Translations under genes and position numbers: made by a program | In this document: positions 1-6,313 of the stretch, piece by piece | How positions within the stretch are numbered: the stretch's first letter is position 1 | How the letters are laid out: each line of letters starts with the position of its first letter | DNA from: Candidatus Doudnabacteria bacterium | GTDB lineage: Bacteria; Patescibacteriota; Doudnabacteria; UBA920; 2-01-FULL-50-11 | Length of the DNA: 13,431 nt | Reading direction: 5' to 3' | Assembly (NCBI GenBank): GCA_016205055.1 | Contig: JACQJK010000065.1 | Location: forward strand, 1-13,431 | The notes under the pieces: generated by a model | Told to the model about the DNA's origin: nothing | The model's input: the letters and a program-made list of their open reading frames with translations, nothing else | Databases searched by the model: none

Positions 1-28
1 AATTGCAGCCAAGAAGGATTTTTAAAAT

Positions 29-44
29 AGGTTCTAAAGAACCT
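29..44 (-). terminator. possible weak terminator downstream of comM
   Basis: A 6-bp stem (AGGTTC/GAACCT) closes a 4-nt loop. On the minus strand it is followed by ATTTTAAAAATCC. It lies about 145 nt past the comM stop. The stem is AT-containing and the U-tract is short, so it may end the comM transcript or may be chance. The rest of 1-187 contains no supportable gene. Confidence 0.3.
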
Positions 45-115
45 CTTTGAAAAACAGTTTTTTGAGGCAACCCGCCTGGGCGCGGACAATGAAAACGACG
101 CAGCGGTTTGCGGTC

Positions 116-132
116 GTCCGCCTAAGGCGGGC
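116..132. repeat. TCCGCC/GGCGGA-type palindrome, copy 1
   Basis: GTCCGCC-TAA-GGCGGGC forms a 7-bp stem with one G-U pair. It belongs to a palindrome family that recurs at 1753-1769, 2992-3013 and 3108-3122, with degenerate copies elsewhere. It sits in non-coding DNA downstream of comM. Confidence 0.7.
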
Positions 133-187
133 GTCCATGACCACTTACGGGTCCAGACCAGGAAACGGCAAGTCCGTTAATCCTATC

Positions 188-1726
188 TTACATTGAACTT
201 TCTTGCGGCCGGTATTGGATGGCCTCGGCGACATGCGGGGCGGCAATATCGTCGCTTGCGGCCAAATCGGCGATCGTGCGGGAGATTTTTAGCACTCGAA
301 AATAGGAACGGGGGGAAAGATGAAGAGAATTTAAAGCGCTTTTCAAAAGCTCGGCCCCGGCTCTGTCGAGCGGGCAAAAAGTTTCGACCTGTTTACTGCT
401 CAACTCCGCGTTAGAGTTTAAGTTGAGCGCGGCCTTTTGGAAACGCCGGCGCTGGCGCAAGCGCGCCCGCTCCACCCGGCGCTGAACGGCCTGGGAATCC
501 TCCGCGCTTGCCGCCGCAGTGATTTTTTCATAGGTAATCCGCGGGACTTCCACATGCAGGTCAATGCGATCGAGTAAAGGCCCGGAAACTTTTTTGCGAT
601 AGTTCAAAATCTGACCGGGAGAGCAAATACAGGGCTTAACCAGGTCGCCATAGTAGCCGCAAGGGCATGGGTTTTGCGCAGCAACCAGAGTAAAACGAGC
701 GGGAAAAGTAACGGCGCCAGTGGCGCGAGCCACGGTAACCACCCCGTCTTCTAAGGGCTGTCGCAAACTTTCCAAAACGTTTTTGGAAAACTCCGGCAGT
801 TCGTCTAAAAACAACACTCCCCGGTGGGCAAGGGAAATCTCCCCGGGCCTAGGATAAGAACCGCCGCCGACCAAGGCCACGGCCGAGGCCGTGTGGTGGG
901 GTGCGCGAAAGGGCCGCGTAGTCAATAAAGACCCGGTGGTGGTAAACGCCCCGGCCACACTATGAATCTTGGTGACCTCCAGGACTTCTTCCTCCGTCAG
1001 CATCGGCAAGATGGTGGCAAAGGCGCGGGCCAAAAGCGTTTTGCCGCTGCCCGGGGGACCGATCATGAGAAGATTATGGCCGCCGGCAGCGGCAATTTCC
1101 GCCACTCGTTTGGCGTGCTCTTGCCCTTTGATATCTCGCATGTCCAAGGATCCGGCATCAACGACTTTCCCGCTCTGCCCGCGCACTCGGCCGCGGTGCG
1201 GAAGAATCGGTTTGATTTTTTGCAGAAAAGCGACCGTTTGAGCCAACGACCCGACCGGGATGATTTTCACTCCTCCAACCAAAGCCGCTTCATCGGCGTT
1301 ATCTTGCGGAACTACGATTTCTTCAAAACCGCGTTCTTTGGCAGAAATCACGATGGGCAGCACCCCTGGCACCGGACGGACTTGACCGTCGAGCGCGAGC
1401 TCTCCTAAGAATAAAGTTTTGCCGACGCTGGCCGCCAACTGCCCGGAGTTTATAAGAATGGAAACCGCTATGGGCAAATCAAAATGGGAACCGTTTTTGG
1501 GGAGGTCGGCGGGAGCCAGATTTACGGCGACCCGGGAGTTGGGAAAAATCGCTTGCGAGTTTTTAATCGCCGATCTGACCCTTTCCTTGGCCTCCTTCAC
1601 CGCCATGTCAGGCAGACCGACAATCACAACCAGGGGAAGTCCGGAAATGACGTCCACTTCCACTTCGACGATCGCGGCCTGGATGCCGTTTAAAGCGGCC
1701 GTAAAAACTTTAGTCAAACATTTCAA
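188..1726 (-). CDS. comM: ComM/YifB-family AAA+ ATPase (Mg chelatase-like)
   Basis: 512 aa, normal length for ComM/YifB. An N-terminal Lon/ChlI-like domain (about residues 20-142, with VGLPD at 36-40) is followed by an AAA+ module. Walker A is GPPGSGKT (223-230), Walker B is VLFLDEL (304-310), and DRIDL lies at 386-390. A cysteine group CPCG...CIC (C354, C356, C366, C368) and a C-terminal Mg-chelatase domain (about 408-505) complete it. Characterised ComM proteins are helicases that promote branch migration of recombination intermediates during natural transformation; that role is inferred here and fits the nearby recA and a pilin gene. The start is uncertain: the frame opens with TTG at 1726, another TTG is codon 4 (1717), which better matches the usual family beginning, and no Shine-Dalgarno is visible. 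An ATG at 1721 is out of frame. It is the last gene of the collinear run, 273 bp from lspA. Confidence 0.93.
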   Translation of the reverse strand: MKCLTKVFTAALNGIQAAIVEVEVDVISGLPLVVIVGLPDMAVKEAKERVRSAIKNSQAIFPNSRVAVNLAPADLPKNGSHFDLPIAVSILINSGQLAASVGKTLFLGELALDGQVRPVPGVLPIVISAKERGFEEIVVPQDNADEAALVGGVKIIPVGSLAQTVAFLQKIKPILPHRGRVRGQSGKVVDAGSLDMRDIKGQEHAKRVAEIAAAGGHNLLMIGPPGSGKTLLARAFATILPMLTEEEVLEVTKIHSVAGAFTTTGSLLTTRPFRAPHHTASAVALVGGGSYPRPGEISLAHRGVLFLDELPEFSKNVLESLRQPLEDGVVTVARATGAVTFPARFTLVAAQNPCPCGYYGDLVKPCICSPGQILNYRKKVSGPLLDRIDLHVEVPRITYEKITAAASAEDSQAVQRRVERARLRQRRRFQKAALNLNSNAELSSKQVETFCPLDRAGAELLKSALNSLHLSPRSYFRVLKISRTIADLAASDDIAAPHVAEAIQYRPQESSM

Positions 1727-1742
1727 TTAATAAAACTCGGAG

Positions 1743-1769
1743 GGAAAAACCCGTCCGCCTTAGGCGGAC
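1743..1769 (-). terminator. palindrome copy 2 followed by T-run; probable terminator of the lspA operon
   Basis: On the minus strand GTCCGCC-TAA-GGCGGAC is a perfect 7-bp hairpin followed directly by GGGTTTTTCCC, an intrinsic-terminator layout. It is the last of four hairpins between lspA and comM, about 230 nt past the lspA stop and 27 nt before the comM start. It could equally act on comM as a leader element. Confidence 0.4.
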
Positions 1770-1780
1770 CCTTCCGATCG

Positions 1781-1914
1781 CCCCGAACCGCACGGTTCGG
1801 GGCTGCCTCCCTTTTCCAAAGTGTCCTTCGGTCGGGGGAACGTGAGACCTTCGGACGGATTCTATATATCCCCACAGTAAGCTTCTTGGGTATGCGGTCG
1901 GCTTCGCCGGCCGC
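1781..1914 (-). other. run of three further hairpins in the comM-lspA gap
   Basis: Three inverted repeats lie in non-coding DNA. 1894-1914 has a 9-bp stem with one wobble pair and a 3-nt loop. 1823-1856 is a nested repeat: GTCC/GGAC outside and GGTC/GACC inside, separated by a symmetric TTC/TTC internal loop. 1781-1802 is a perfect 9-bp stem (CCCCGAACC/GGTTCGGGG) with a GCAC loop. Together with the terminator-like hairpin at 1753-1769 they nearly fill the gap. No credible protein is encoded: the only open frame (about 72 codons) resembles nothing and reads through the palindromes. This may be a structured RNA, a comM leader or accumulated REP-like elements. Confidence 0.5.
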
Positions 1915-1999
1915 GAATGATAAAGCACTAGTTTAGATGCTGGTGTATCCCTTGAGCTCGCGGCTTTAAGGAATGCCAGGGGAAACGTGGTATTCCGCT

Positions 2000-2488
2000 C
2001 TAGGCGGACGGGGCGCCGGGTCGTTTTGCGGCGACGGAGAGATCATAAAGCCACACAATCAACCCGGCTAAAATAAAAATGTCGGCGAGGTTCCAACGCC
2101 CTTCCAGCCCTAACAAACGCACCCCCAGATAGTCCCAGGCAAAACCGTTGCTCGCGCGGCTATAGAGGTTAAAAACCGCTCCCGACAGAATAAAGGAAAA
2201 AGCGAAAATTAACAACCGACTGGCTTTCTTAAGACTGCGCAGGAAAAATATTGCAACCGTCAAAAACGCCGCCAGGCCGATCAACAGAGTCGCAAGCGGC
2301 GGGAGGGAAAAACCGAAAGCGAAATTAAAATTTTGTTCGGGTTGCAAGAAAATATGCGGCGTGAGCGAAAAGCTTTCTGATAGAGAGAATTGTTTTAAAA
2401 CCAGGGACTGAATTCCGGACGCCAGCCAAAATAAAAAAACGACCGCCGCGGTTGCCGTCGTAACCTTCTGCCATTCCGGAATTCTCAT
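2000..2488 (-). CDS. lspA: Signal peptidase II (prolipoprotein signal peptidase), divergent
   Basis: 162 aa, the usual size for LspA, an inner-membrane aspartyl protease that cleaves lipoprotein signal peptides after lipidation. Hydrophobic segments lie near 11-29, 63-84, 91-108 and 134-150. Recognisable signatures are NFNFAFGF (53-60, matching N-x-G-x-AFG) and the two catalytic aspartates, D119 in AWDYL and D136 in WNLADI (family VDF and FNxAD). The usual GNxxDR box reads FNLYSR (106-111), so its Gly and Asp are missing; the family is inferred from the remaining motifs and topology. It starts at ATG 9 bp after the upstream DksA-like gene, so the two are almost certainly co-transcribed. No Shine-Dalgarno is seen. 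The stop codon lies inside a degenerate copy of the window's palindrome family (1994-2008). Confidence 0.85.
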   Translation of the reverse strand: MRIPEWQKVTTATAAVVFLFWLASGIQSLVLKQFSLSESFSLTPHIFLQPEQNFNFAFGFSLPPLATLLIGLAAFLTVAIFFLRSLKKASRLLIFAFSFILSGAVFNLYSRASNGFAWDYLGVRLLGLEGRWNLADIFILAGLIVWLYDLSVAAKRPGAPSA

Positions 2489-2497
2489 AAACCGGTT

Positions 2498-2854
2498 TTA
2501 GGATGAGTGTTTCACGCAAGTCTCGGCCTCGGGAGCGATACGCAAACGATCTGCTTCGATCTCTTCACCGCCGATCACACAGCGACCAAAGCTGTTGTTG
2601 GCGATTCTGGAAAGTGCGGTAATAATTTTTTGCAATCTTGCTTCCAGAGCTTTTTCCTCTCCGAGATTCGTTGCGTACAACTCAACTTCTTTGGCGTTCT
2701 CGTCCATGCTGTCGCCGACGTTGGGAAAATCAGTCGCATAATTTTCTTGCACCGCAGTCTGGTCGCGATGCGCGACGTGCCCTAAGAGCGCCTCTAACCT
2801 TTTTTTCTCTTTCTCAAGTTTTGCCTTGCTGTCGGCAATAAATTCGGGACTCAT
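2498..2854 (-). CDS. TraR/DksA-family protein with degenerate zinc finger
   Basis: 118 aa. The N-terminal half is a charged helical region (about 5-35) and a second helix (about 55-86), like the coiled coil of DksA/TraR proteins. A DksA-type C-terminal zinc-finger region follows (FGRCVIGGEEI...RLRIAPEAETCVKH). In the family this finger is CxxC...CxxC. Here it reads C92-x-x-G95 and C113-x-x-H116, so one ligand is lost and another is His; zinc binding may be weakened or absent. Family members bind the RNA polymerase secondary channel and tune transcription; that role is inferred. It is the first gene of a dksA-lspA pair, with a sigma70-like promoter at 2881-2908 giving a short leader. The start is ATG with no Shine-Dalgarno. 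Confidence 0.85.
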   Translation of the reverse strand: MSPEFIADSKAKLEKEKKRLEALLGHVAHRDQTAVQENYATDFPNVGDSMDENAKEVELYATNLGEEKALEARLQKIITALSRIANNSFGRCVIGGEEIEADRLRIAPEAETCVKHSS

Positions 2855-2880
2855 GACACGAGGGGGTTAATTCTGTCTTA

Positions 2881-2908
2881 AGTATATGCTAGGAGAAAAA
2901 TCTTGCAA
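2881..2908 (-). promoter_or_regulatory. sigma70-like promoter for the dksA-like/lspA operon
   Basis: Read on the minus strand: -35 TTGCAA (2903-2908), 16-bp spacer, -10 TATACT (2881-2886). Transcription would start near 2874, leaving a leader of about 20 nt before the ATG at 2854. Both boxes are close to consensus and the position is appropriate. Confidence 0.65.
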
Positions 2909-2934
2909 TGGAAAACCCCCGTTCTGCCGGGCCT

Positions 2935-2966
2935 ACAAAAATAAATGTGTGCCCCGTTTTCGGGGG
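2935..2966 (-). terminator. possible terminator upstream of the dksA-like promoter
   Basis: On the minus strand a 5-bp stem CCCCG-AAAA-CGGGG is followed by CACACATTTATTTTTG. It lies just upstream of the promoter at 2881-2908, where it would separate the dksA-like/lspA operon from transcription coming through the 685-bp gap. The stem is short and the T-run is displaced, so confidence is low. Confidence 0.3.
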
Positions 2967-2991
2967 TCTTGAGGAATTCCTTAAGATTGTT

Positions 2992-3013
2992 TTCGTCCGC
3001 CGAGGCGGACGAA
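2992..3013. repeat. TCCGCC/GGCGGA-type palindrome, copy 3 (longest)
   Basis: TTCGTCCGCC-GA-GGCGGACGAA is a perfect inverted repeat with 10-bp arms and 2 unpaired bases. It is the most extended copy of the palindrome family and lies in non-coding DNA. Confidence 0.8.
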
Positions 3014-3107
3014 GGCAACCATTTCATCAGAATTCCCCGATACCTTATAACTCCCAGCTCATTTATATAAGGTGCAACTCCACATAGCTGTTCTTGTGGT
3101 TCAACTC

Positions 3108-3122
3108 TCCGCCAATGGCGGA
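3108..3122. repeat. TCCGCC/GGCGGA-type palindrome, copy 4
   Basis: TCCGCC-AAT-GGCGGA has perfect 6-bp arms. On the plus strand it is followed about 10 nt later by a run of eight T, so it could also act as a weak plus-strand terminator, although no plus-strand gene was found. Confidence 0.6.
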
Positions 3123-3186
3123 AAGAAGAGCCTTTTTTTTGATGTTTGTTTTTTTCCAGTCCACTTTTTTGTTTTTTGTTTTTTTC

Positions 3187-3400
3187 GAAAAGGTGGGCCG
3201 GGGCCACCTGCGACGAACAGCGGGCGGAGAAAGGCTAGCCATCACCAAGGAAAAAGGAAACACAATGATAATTTTGCTGACCACCCTTTCTCACCCGAAT
3301 TTTTATCGCAGGAACTTTAAGGAAGGTTCCGAATGCGGACAAATAAAAATCCGCATCCTGCGGCGACTTTCGGAAATATGCTGTTAACGTGCGATTTACT
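3187..3400 (-). ncRNA. candidate non-coding RNA or long leader (unidentified)
   Basis: A near-consensus promoter (3407-3435) would start a minus-strand transcript near 3400. The first 100 nt can fold into nested stems: 3350-3356 with 3333-3339 (7 bp, 10-nt loop), enclosed by 3356-3362 with 3307-3313 (CGCAGGA/TCCTGCG). An alternative enclosing stem pairs 3370-3375 with 3327-3332, and the two enclosing stems cannot coexist. A GC-rich hairpin at 3191-3209 followed by TTTT gives a possible end near 3187. It matches no RNA family I can recognise (not RNase P, tmRNA, SRP or an evident 6S). Past this end the minus strand has a 59-codon lysine-rich frame (ATG at 3242, stop at 3063) with no Shine-Dalgarno and low-complexity A-rich coding, which I do not call a gene. 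Confidence 0.35.
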
Positions 3401-3406
3401 ATAGGT

Positions 3407-3435
3407 ATCTTATCAATCTAAGGCGTTTTTGTCAA
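3407..3435 (-). promoter_or_regulatory. near-consensus sigma70 promoter with no obvious gene
   Basis: Minus-strand -35 TTGACA (3430-3435, perfect), 17-bp spacer, -10 TAAGAT (3407-3412). It lies downstream of the exonuclease gene and about 550 bp upstream of the DksA-like gene. No recognisable protein follows within 400 nt, hence the ncRNA/leader candidate. Confidence 0.7.
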
Positions 3436-3449
3436 TCGCATAAAAACGC
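3423..3449. repeat. inverted repeat spanning the -35 box (possible operator)
   Basis: GCGTTTTT (3423-3430) and AAAAACGC (3442-3449) are perfect 8-bp arms separated by 11 bp. They embrace the TTGACA at 3430-3435. The position suggests a binding site for a dimeric regulator; this is inference. Confidence 0.45.
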
Positions 3450-3468
3450 TCAAAACAGCAAAAAGTCC

Positions 3469-3477
3469 TGTGGATAA
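3469..3477 (-). promoter_or_regulatory. DnaA-box consensus 9-mer
   Basis: The minus strand reads TTATCCACA, identical to the bacterial DnaA-box consensus. A weaker relative TTATCACCA (two mismatches) lies at 3481-3489 in the same orientation. It is about 35 bp upstream of the -35 at 3430-3435. One perfect box is not evidence of an origin; a DnaA-regulated promoter is the simpler reading. Confidence 0.45.
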
Positions 3478-3520
3478 GTCTGGTGATAAACACCGGAACG
3501 AATTGCGAAACATCTACTTT

Positions 3521-3540
3521 ACAATCTGGGACAATCTGGT
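3521..3540. repeat. tandem direct repeat of 10 bp
   Basis: Two adjacent units, ACAATCTGGG and ACAATCTGGT, lie at and just beyond the exonuclease stop codon. Only two units are present, so it may be chance or a small iteron-like site near the DnaA box. Confidence 0.4.
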
Positions 3541-6101
3541 CAGTCCTCGGAAAAATCTGGATCAAAAAGGTCAAACTCCTGTGTTTGAGTCTGAAACTCT
3601 TCAGCAATGGTCTGTAATAAGACTTCGTTATAACCTTCGCCGACTCTCCGATCAAGAAAAAAAACTTTCAGCGGCTGACTAGATACCGGACTTATATCAG
3701 CCGACCCCAAAAGAATCTGTAAAATTCGCAACAAGTTGATCGCGGTTTTTGGCAAAATGTATTTCTCGAACACCGACTGCTCGTCGTAGGCGCTGGCCAA
3801 TACCCCAGGCACTTCGTAAGGAATGCGCCAAAAAACGATTTGAGCAACCCCCGGCAGCGAGCTTGTGGAGCGCATGAAGTTGTTTGCGGTCAACAGCCAA
3901 ATGGCTTTCGGATCAGCGGTAAAATTTTCCAAATTTTTCCATTGGTGTCCGGTTAATCGCTGGACCAAAAGCCGACTTTTGAAATCCGTTTCGGCCAGGG
4001 TTTCATAAAGTTGTTCTAAGCTGCGCTGAGAAGAAGACAAAACAATGGTGCGGCCTGTGAATCGCTCCAACAAGTGCTGCAGGGCTTTATTCGCTTGTTG
4101 ATCACGAAATACCTGCTTGGAGGACTGTTGAAATTCCGGCAAGTAAAGCTTTAGCGGCAGGGCGGGGGCTGGGGAACGGGAAAAATTTGCCTGGGGAAGA
4201 GAAAAAATACGCTCGTAATACTCGACCGCTCCTTGGTTGGGCAACAATCCGAAAAAAGTGATTTGGACTTTTCTCTTGTTCGCAAAATGCTCAAAAACTT
4301 TACTCTGCGCTTTCAGTTTCATGCCGGAATAAAAAGCATCCAGCCAATAAATACGGTTGGGTTTCGGTCGGAAAAAAAACTCCTCCAAAAAATGTTTCAC
4401 CGCAATTAACTTGTCTAAAATAACTCGTTGCGGGCTTTCGCTCGGTTTGCTTGTAGAAAGCGTGTCGATGAGTTTATCTAAAGTACTAACGAGTCGCTCT
4501 CCCGGTTTTAAAAACTGCGGATAAATTTCGCTGTCGCGAAACTCGTCATCTACCACCCATTGCGGGTTTACGGGAAAATTTTTATTAAAGGCAATATTCC
4601 ACAAACCAAAAGTTAAATCCAGTTCATTCAGAACCGTTGCCACCAGTTGGGGAGCGTCTGCATCAATTTTTTCCATCATCCCGCGGCCCTCGTTGGGCGA
4701 GTGGACAAGCGTTAATAACTCCCTGAGCGAAGATAAAGACAAAGTCGTCGCATCAGCATTCAAGCAAGCCCGCTCCAGCGCTTGTACATCATAAAAAAAC
4801 ATCCTTGCAAAAGATAACTTTTTTGCATATCTAAAAAGCTTAAGCCAAGCGCTGTGAGAAGTGACAATCCGTGCACGAGCCGAAAGGGCTTGGAGCGTAT
4901 GTTGCAACTTGCAATCTGGCCGCTGTCGGTGGGCAGAACAATACTGAAACTCGCGGGTCACCAGCCCGATAAAAAAATATTCTTGGCCGTAAAGCGGCAT
5001 CCTGGTGATCCGTCCGGAGGCCTCGCGGGAGCGCCAAATCAAAAGCTTGACCAAGAATTGATCGAATGGGGCCGGTCGAGATTTGCGCCGTAAACATTTC
5101 TCCAGCCGGTCCGGGCAGATAAAATGCGCGGGATCCTCTATGACCAGCCAGCCAGAAGACCGGAAGAGTAAAGGCAAATCGGCAAATTCAAAATCGTCGG
5201 GCAGACTGACCACCGCTCCCTGGGAACCCGGTTTAATAAACTCGGGAAAGACGGTGAGGTAACCTTCAAATTTTGCGCCAATTGACGTGTGGACGAAATT
5301 GATGCCGGGAGCGCCGATTATCTGTTCGAGCACCGCACGTGTTTTCCGAGGCAAACCTGGACCTTGACCGGCTCGGGGGGAGGGTTGTGGAGTACGAAAA
5401 AGCGACATTTGTTCCGCCTGACCAGTAGAAGTCATGCCGACAGCTCCGTTCGGCAGGGGCGGCTGTTTTAAAGCCAACAAAAAAAGATCCTTATAATGAA
5501 GGTTGCTTTCACTAAGTAAGTTAATCAGCTTGGGTCGCAACTCCACGGGAAACCCACGCGCGGTTTCCATGATTTTTTGAAGCAACACGACCGCCGACTT
5601 GGCATCGTCTAAAGCCCGGTGATGCGATACCAACGACTGGTTAAAGTGGCGCATCAAATACTCAAGGTTAAAATGCTTTACCCAAGGTAAAAAAACTTGA
5701 GCAAGTTCCTTAGTATCGATAAAGGGCTGCTCAAACTTCATTCCTACGCCGGCCAAAAAGGCAAGGTCAAAGGGTATGTTTTGACCGACAATAATGCGGT
5801 CGCCGACAAACTCCCGAAATTTTGTACTGACTTTCTCCCAAGGTGGGGCCGCAGCCACGGTTTTGTCCGTAATACCGGTAAGCCCTTGAATAAATTCCGG
5901 AATGGGAATCTTGGGCTTAACGAGCTCGGAAAATTCTTCCTCAAAAACTAATTCTCCTTTCTCGCTTGCGGCGAAACGCACTGCTCCGACTTCAATAATC
6001 GCGTCTTTTTTTGGATCTAATCCAGTCCCTTCCAAATCGACGGCGCAATACTCCCGCCTGCCCGCCGGCACGTTTTTCTTTCTCGCTGCGCTTGGCTTCA
6101 T
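3540..6101 (-). CDS. DEDDh 3'-5' exonuclease fused to a degenerate DinG-type helicase region
   Basis: 853 aa. Residues about 16-180 are a DnaQ-type exonuclease with all five catalytic residues: D22 and E24 (DLEGTG), D112 (NIPFDLAFL), H161 and D166 (HRALDDA). The rest follows the DinG/XPD helicase layout with eroded motifs. SIGAKFEGYL (273-282) stands where Walker A (G-TGTGKT) belongs. VVSLP (297-301) fits motif Ia. RMFFYDVQALE (433-443) replaces DEAH. FFLDRRVGEGYNE (814-826) matches the DinG C-terminus, but LLRILQILLG (790-799) replaces the arginine-finger QxxGRxxR. Cysteines C329, C336, C388 and C397 lie in the region where some relatives bind an Fe-S cluster, though the spacing differs. It is probably a nuclease with an inactive, perhaps DNA-binding, helicase-like part; Staphylococcus aureus DinG is a known precedent. 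The ATG start is preceded by an in-frame stop 8 codons upstream. A 212-bp gap follows recA; it holds a short inverted repeat (6286-6308), a degenerate palindrome (about 6168-6182) and no clear promoter. Confidence 0.88.
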   Translation of the reverse strand: MKPSAARKKNVPAGRREYCAVDLEGTGLDPKKDAIIEVGAVRFAASEKGELVFEEEFSELVKPKIPIPEFIQGLTGITDKTVAAAPPWEKVSTKFREFVGDRIIVGQNIPFDLAFLAGVGMKFEQPFIDTKELAQVFLPWVKHFNLEYLMRHFNQSLVSHHRALDDAKSAVVLLQKIMETARGFPVELRPKLINLLSESNLHYKDLFLLALKQPPLPNGAVGMTSTGQAEQMSLFRTPQPSPRAGQGPGLPRKTRAVLEQIIGAPGINFVHTSIGAKFEGYLTVFPEFIKPGSQGAVVSLPDDFEFADLPLLFRSSGWLVIEDPAHFICPDRLEKCLRRKSRPAPFDQFLVKLLIWRSREASGRITRMPLYGQEYFFIGLVTREFQYCSAHRQRPDCKLQHTLQALSARARIVTSHSAWLKLFRYAKKLSFARMFFYDVQALERACLNADATTLSLSSLRELLTLVHSPNEGRGMMEKIDADAPQLVATVLNELDLTFGLWNIAFNKNFPVNPQWVVDDEFRDSEIYPQFLKPGERLVSTLDKLIDTLSTSKPSESPQRVILDKLIAVKHFLEEFFFRPKPNRIYWLDAFYSGMKLKAQSKVFEHFANKRKVQITFFGLLPNQGAVEYYERIFSLPQANFSRSPAPALPLKLYLPEFQQSSKQVFRDQQANKALQHLLERFTGRTIVLSSSQRSLEQLYETLAETDFKSRLLVQRLTGHQWKNLENFTADPKAIWLLTANNFMRSTSSLPGVAQIVFWRIPYEVPGVLASAYDEQSVFEKYILPKTAINLLRILQILLGSADISPVSSQPLKVFFLDRRVGEGYNEVLLQTIAEEFQTQTQEFDLFDPDFSED

Positions 6102-6313
6102 CGCGTTTTCTAAAAAAACGGTTTATGACTAAAATTACCCTCTGGTGAACCTTCTCCCGAAAAACCAACCGGCTAAGGCGGGCGGCCGTACACCCGCTCC
6201 ACGACCGTAAAGCATGAACTCGTTTAGATTGCCGCAATTTCTGACAGGAGAGTCGAATGCGTCAAATATACGATCACACAATTTGACCGATGGCCAGAGA
6301 ATATCGGTATAGA

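Noticed and set aside
1..8. AATTGCAG at the window start resembling the repeat arms near 13356-13398
   Set aside because: Only about 7-8 bases match; this is too short to link the window ends or suggest a circular element.
1710..1928. 72-codon minus-strand frame in the comM-lspA gap
   Set aside because: It reads straight through hairpins and palindromes, resembles no family and overlaps the comM start.
2878..3284. Two overlapping minus-strand frames (109 and 73 codons) and plus-strand frames across the 685-bp gap
   Set aside because: Low-complexity Lys or Phe runs come from A/T tracts and a SASADE stretch comes from the palindrome. There are no ribosome sites and no recognisable domains.
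3131..3477. Chromosome origin (DnaA box plus T-rich tract)
   Set aside because: Only one perfect box, no dnaA/dnaN/rpmH neighbours, and no box cluster. Kept as a finding about regulation, not as an origin.
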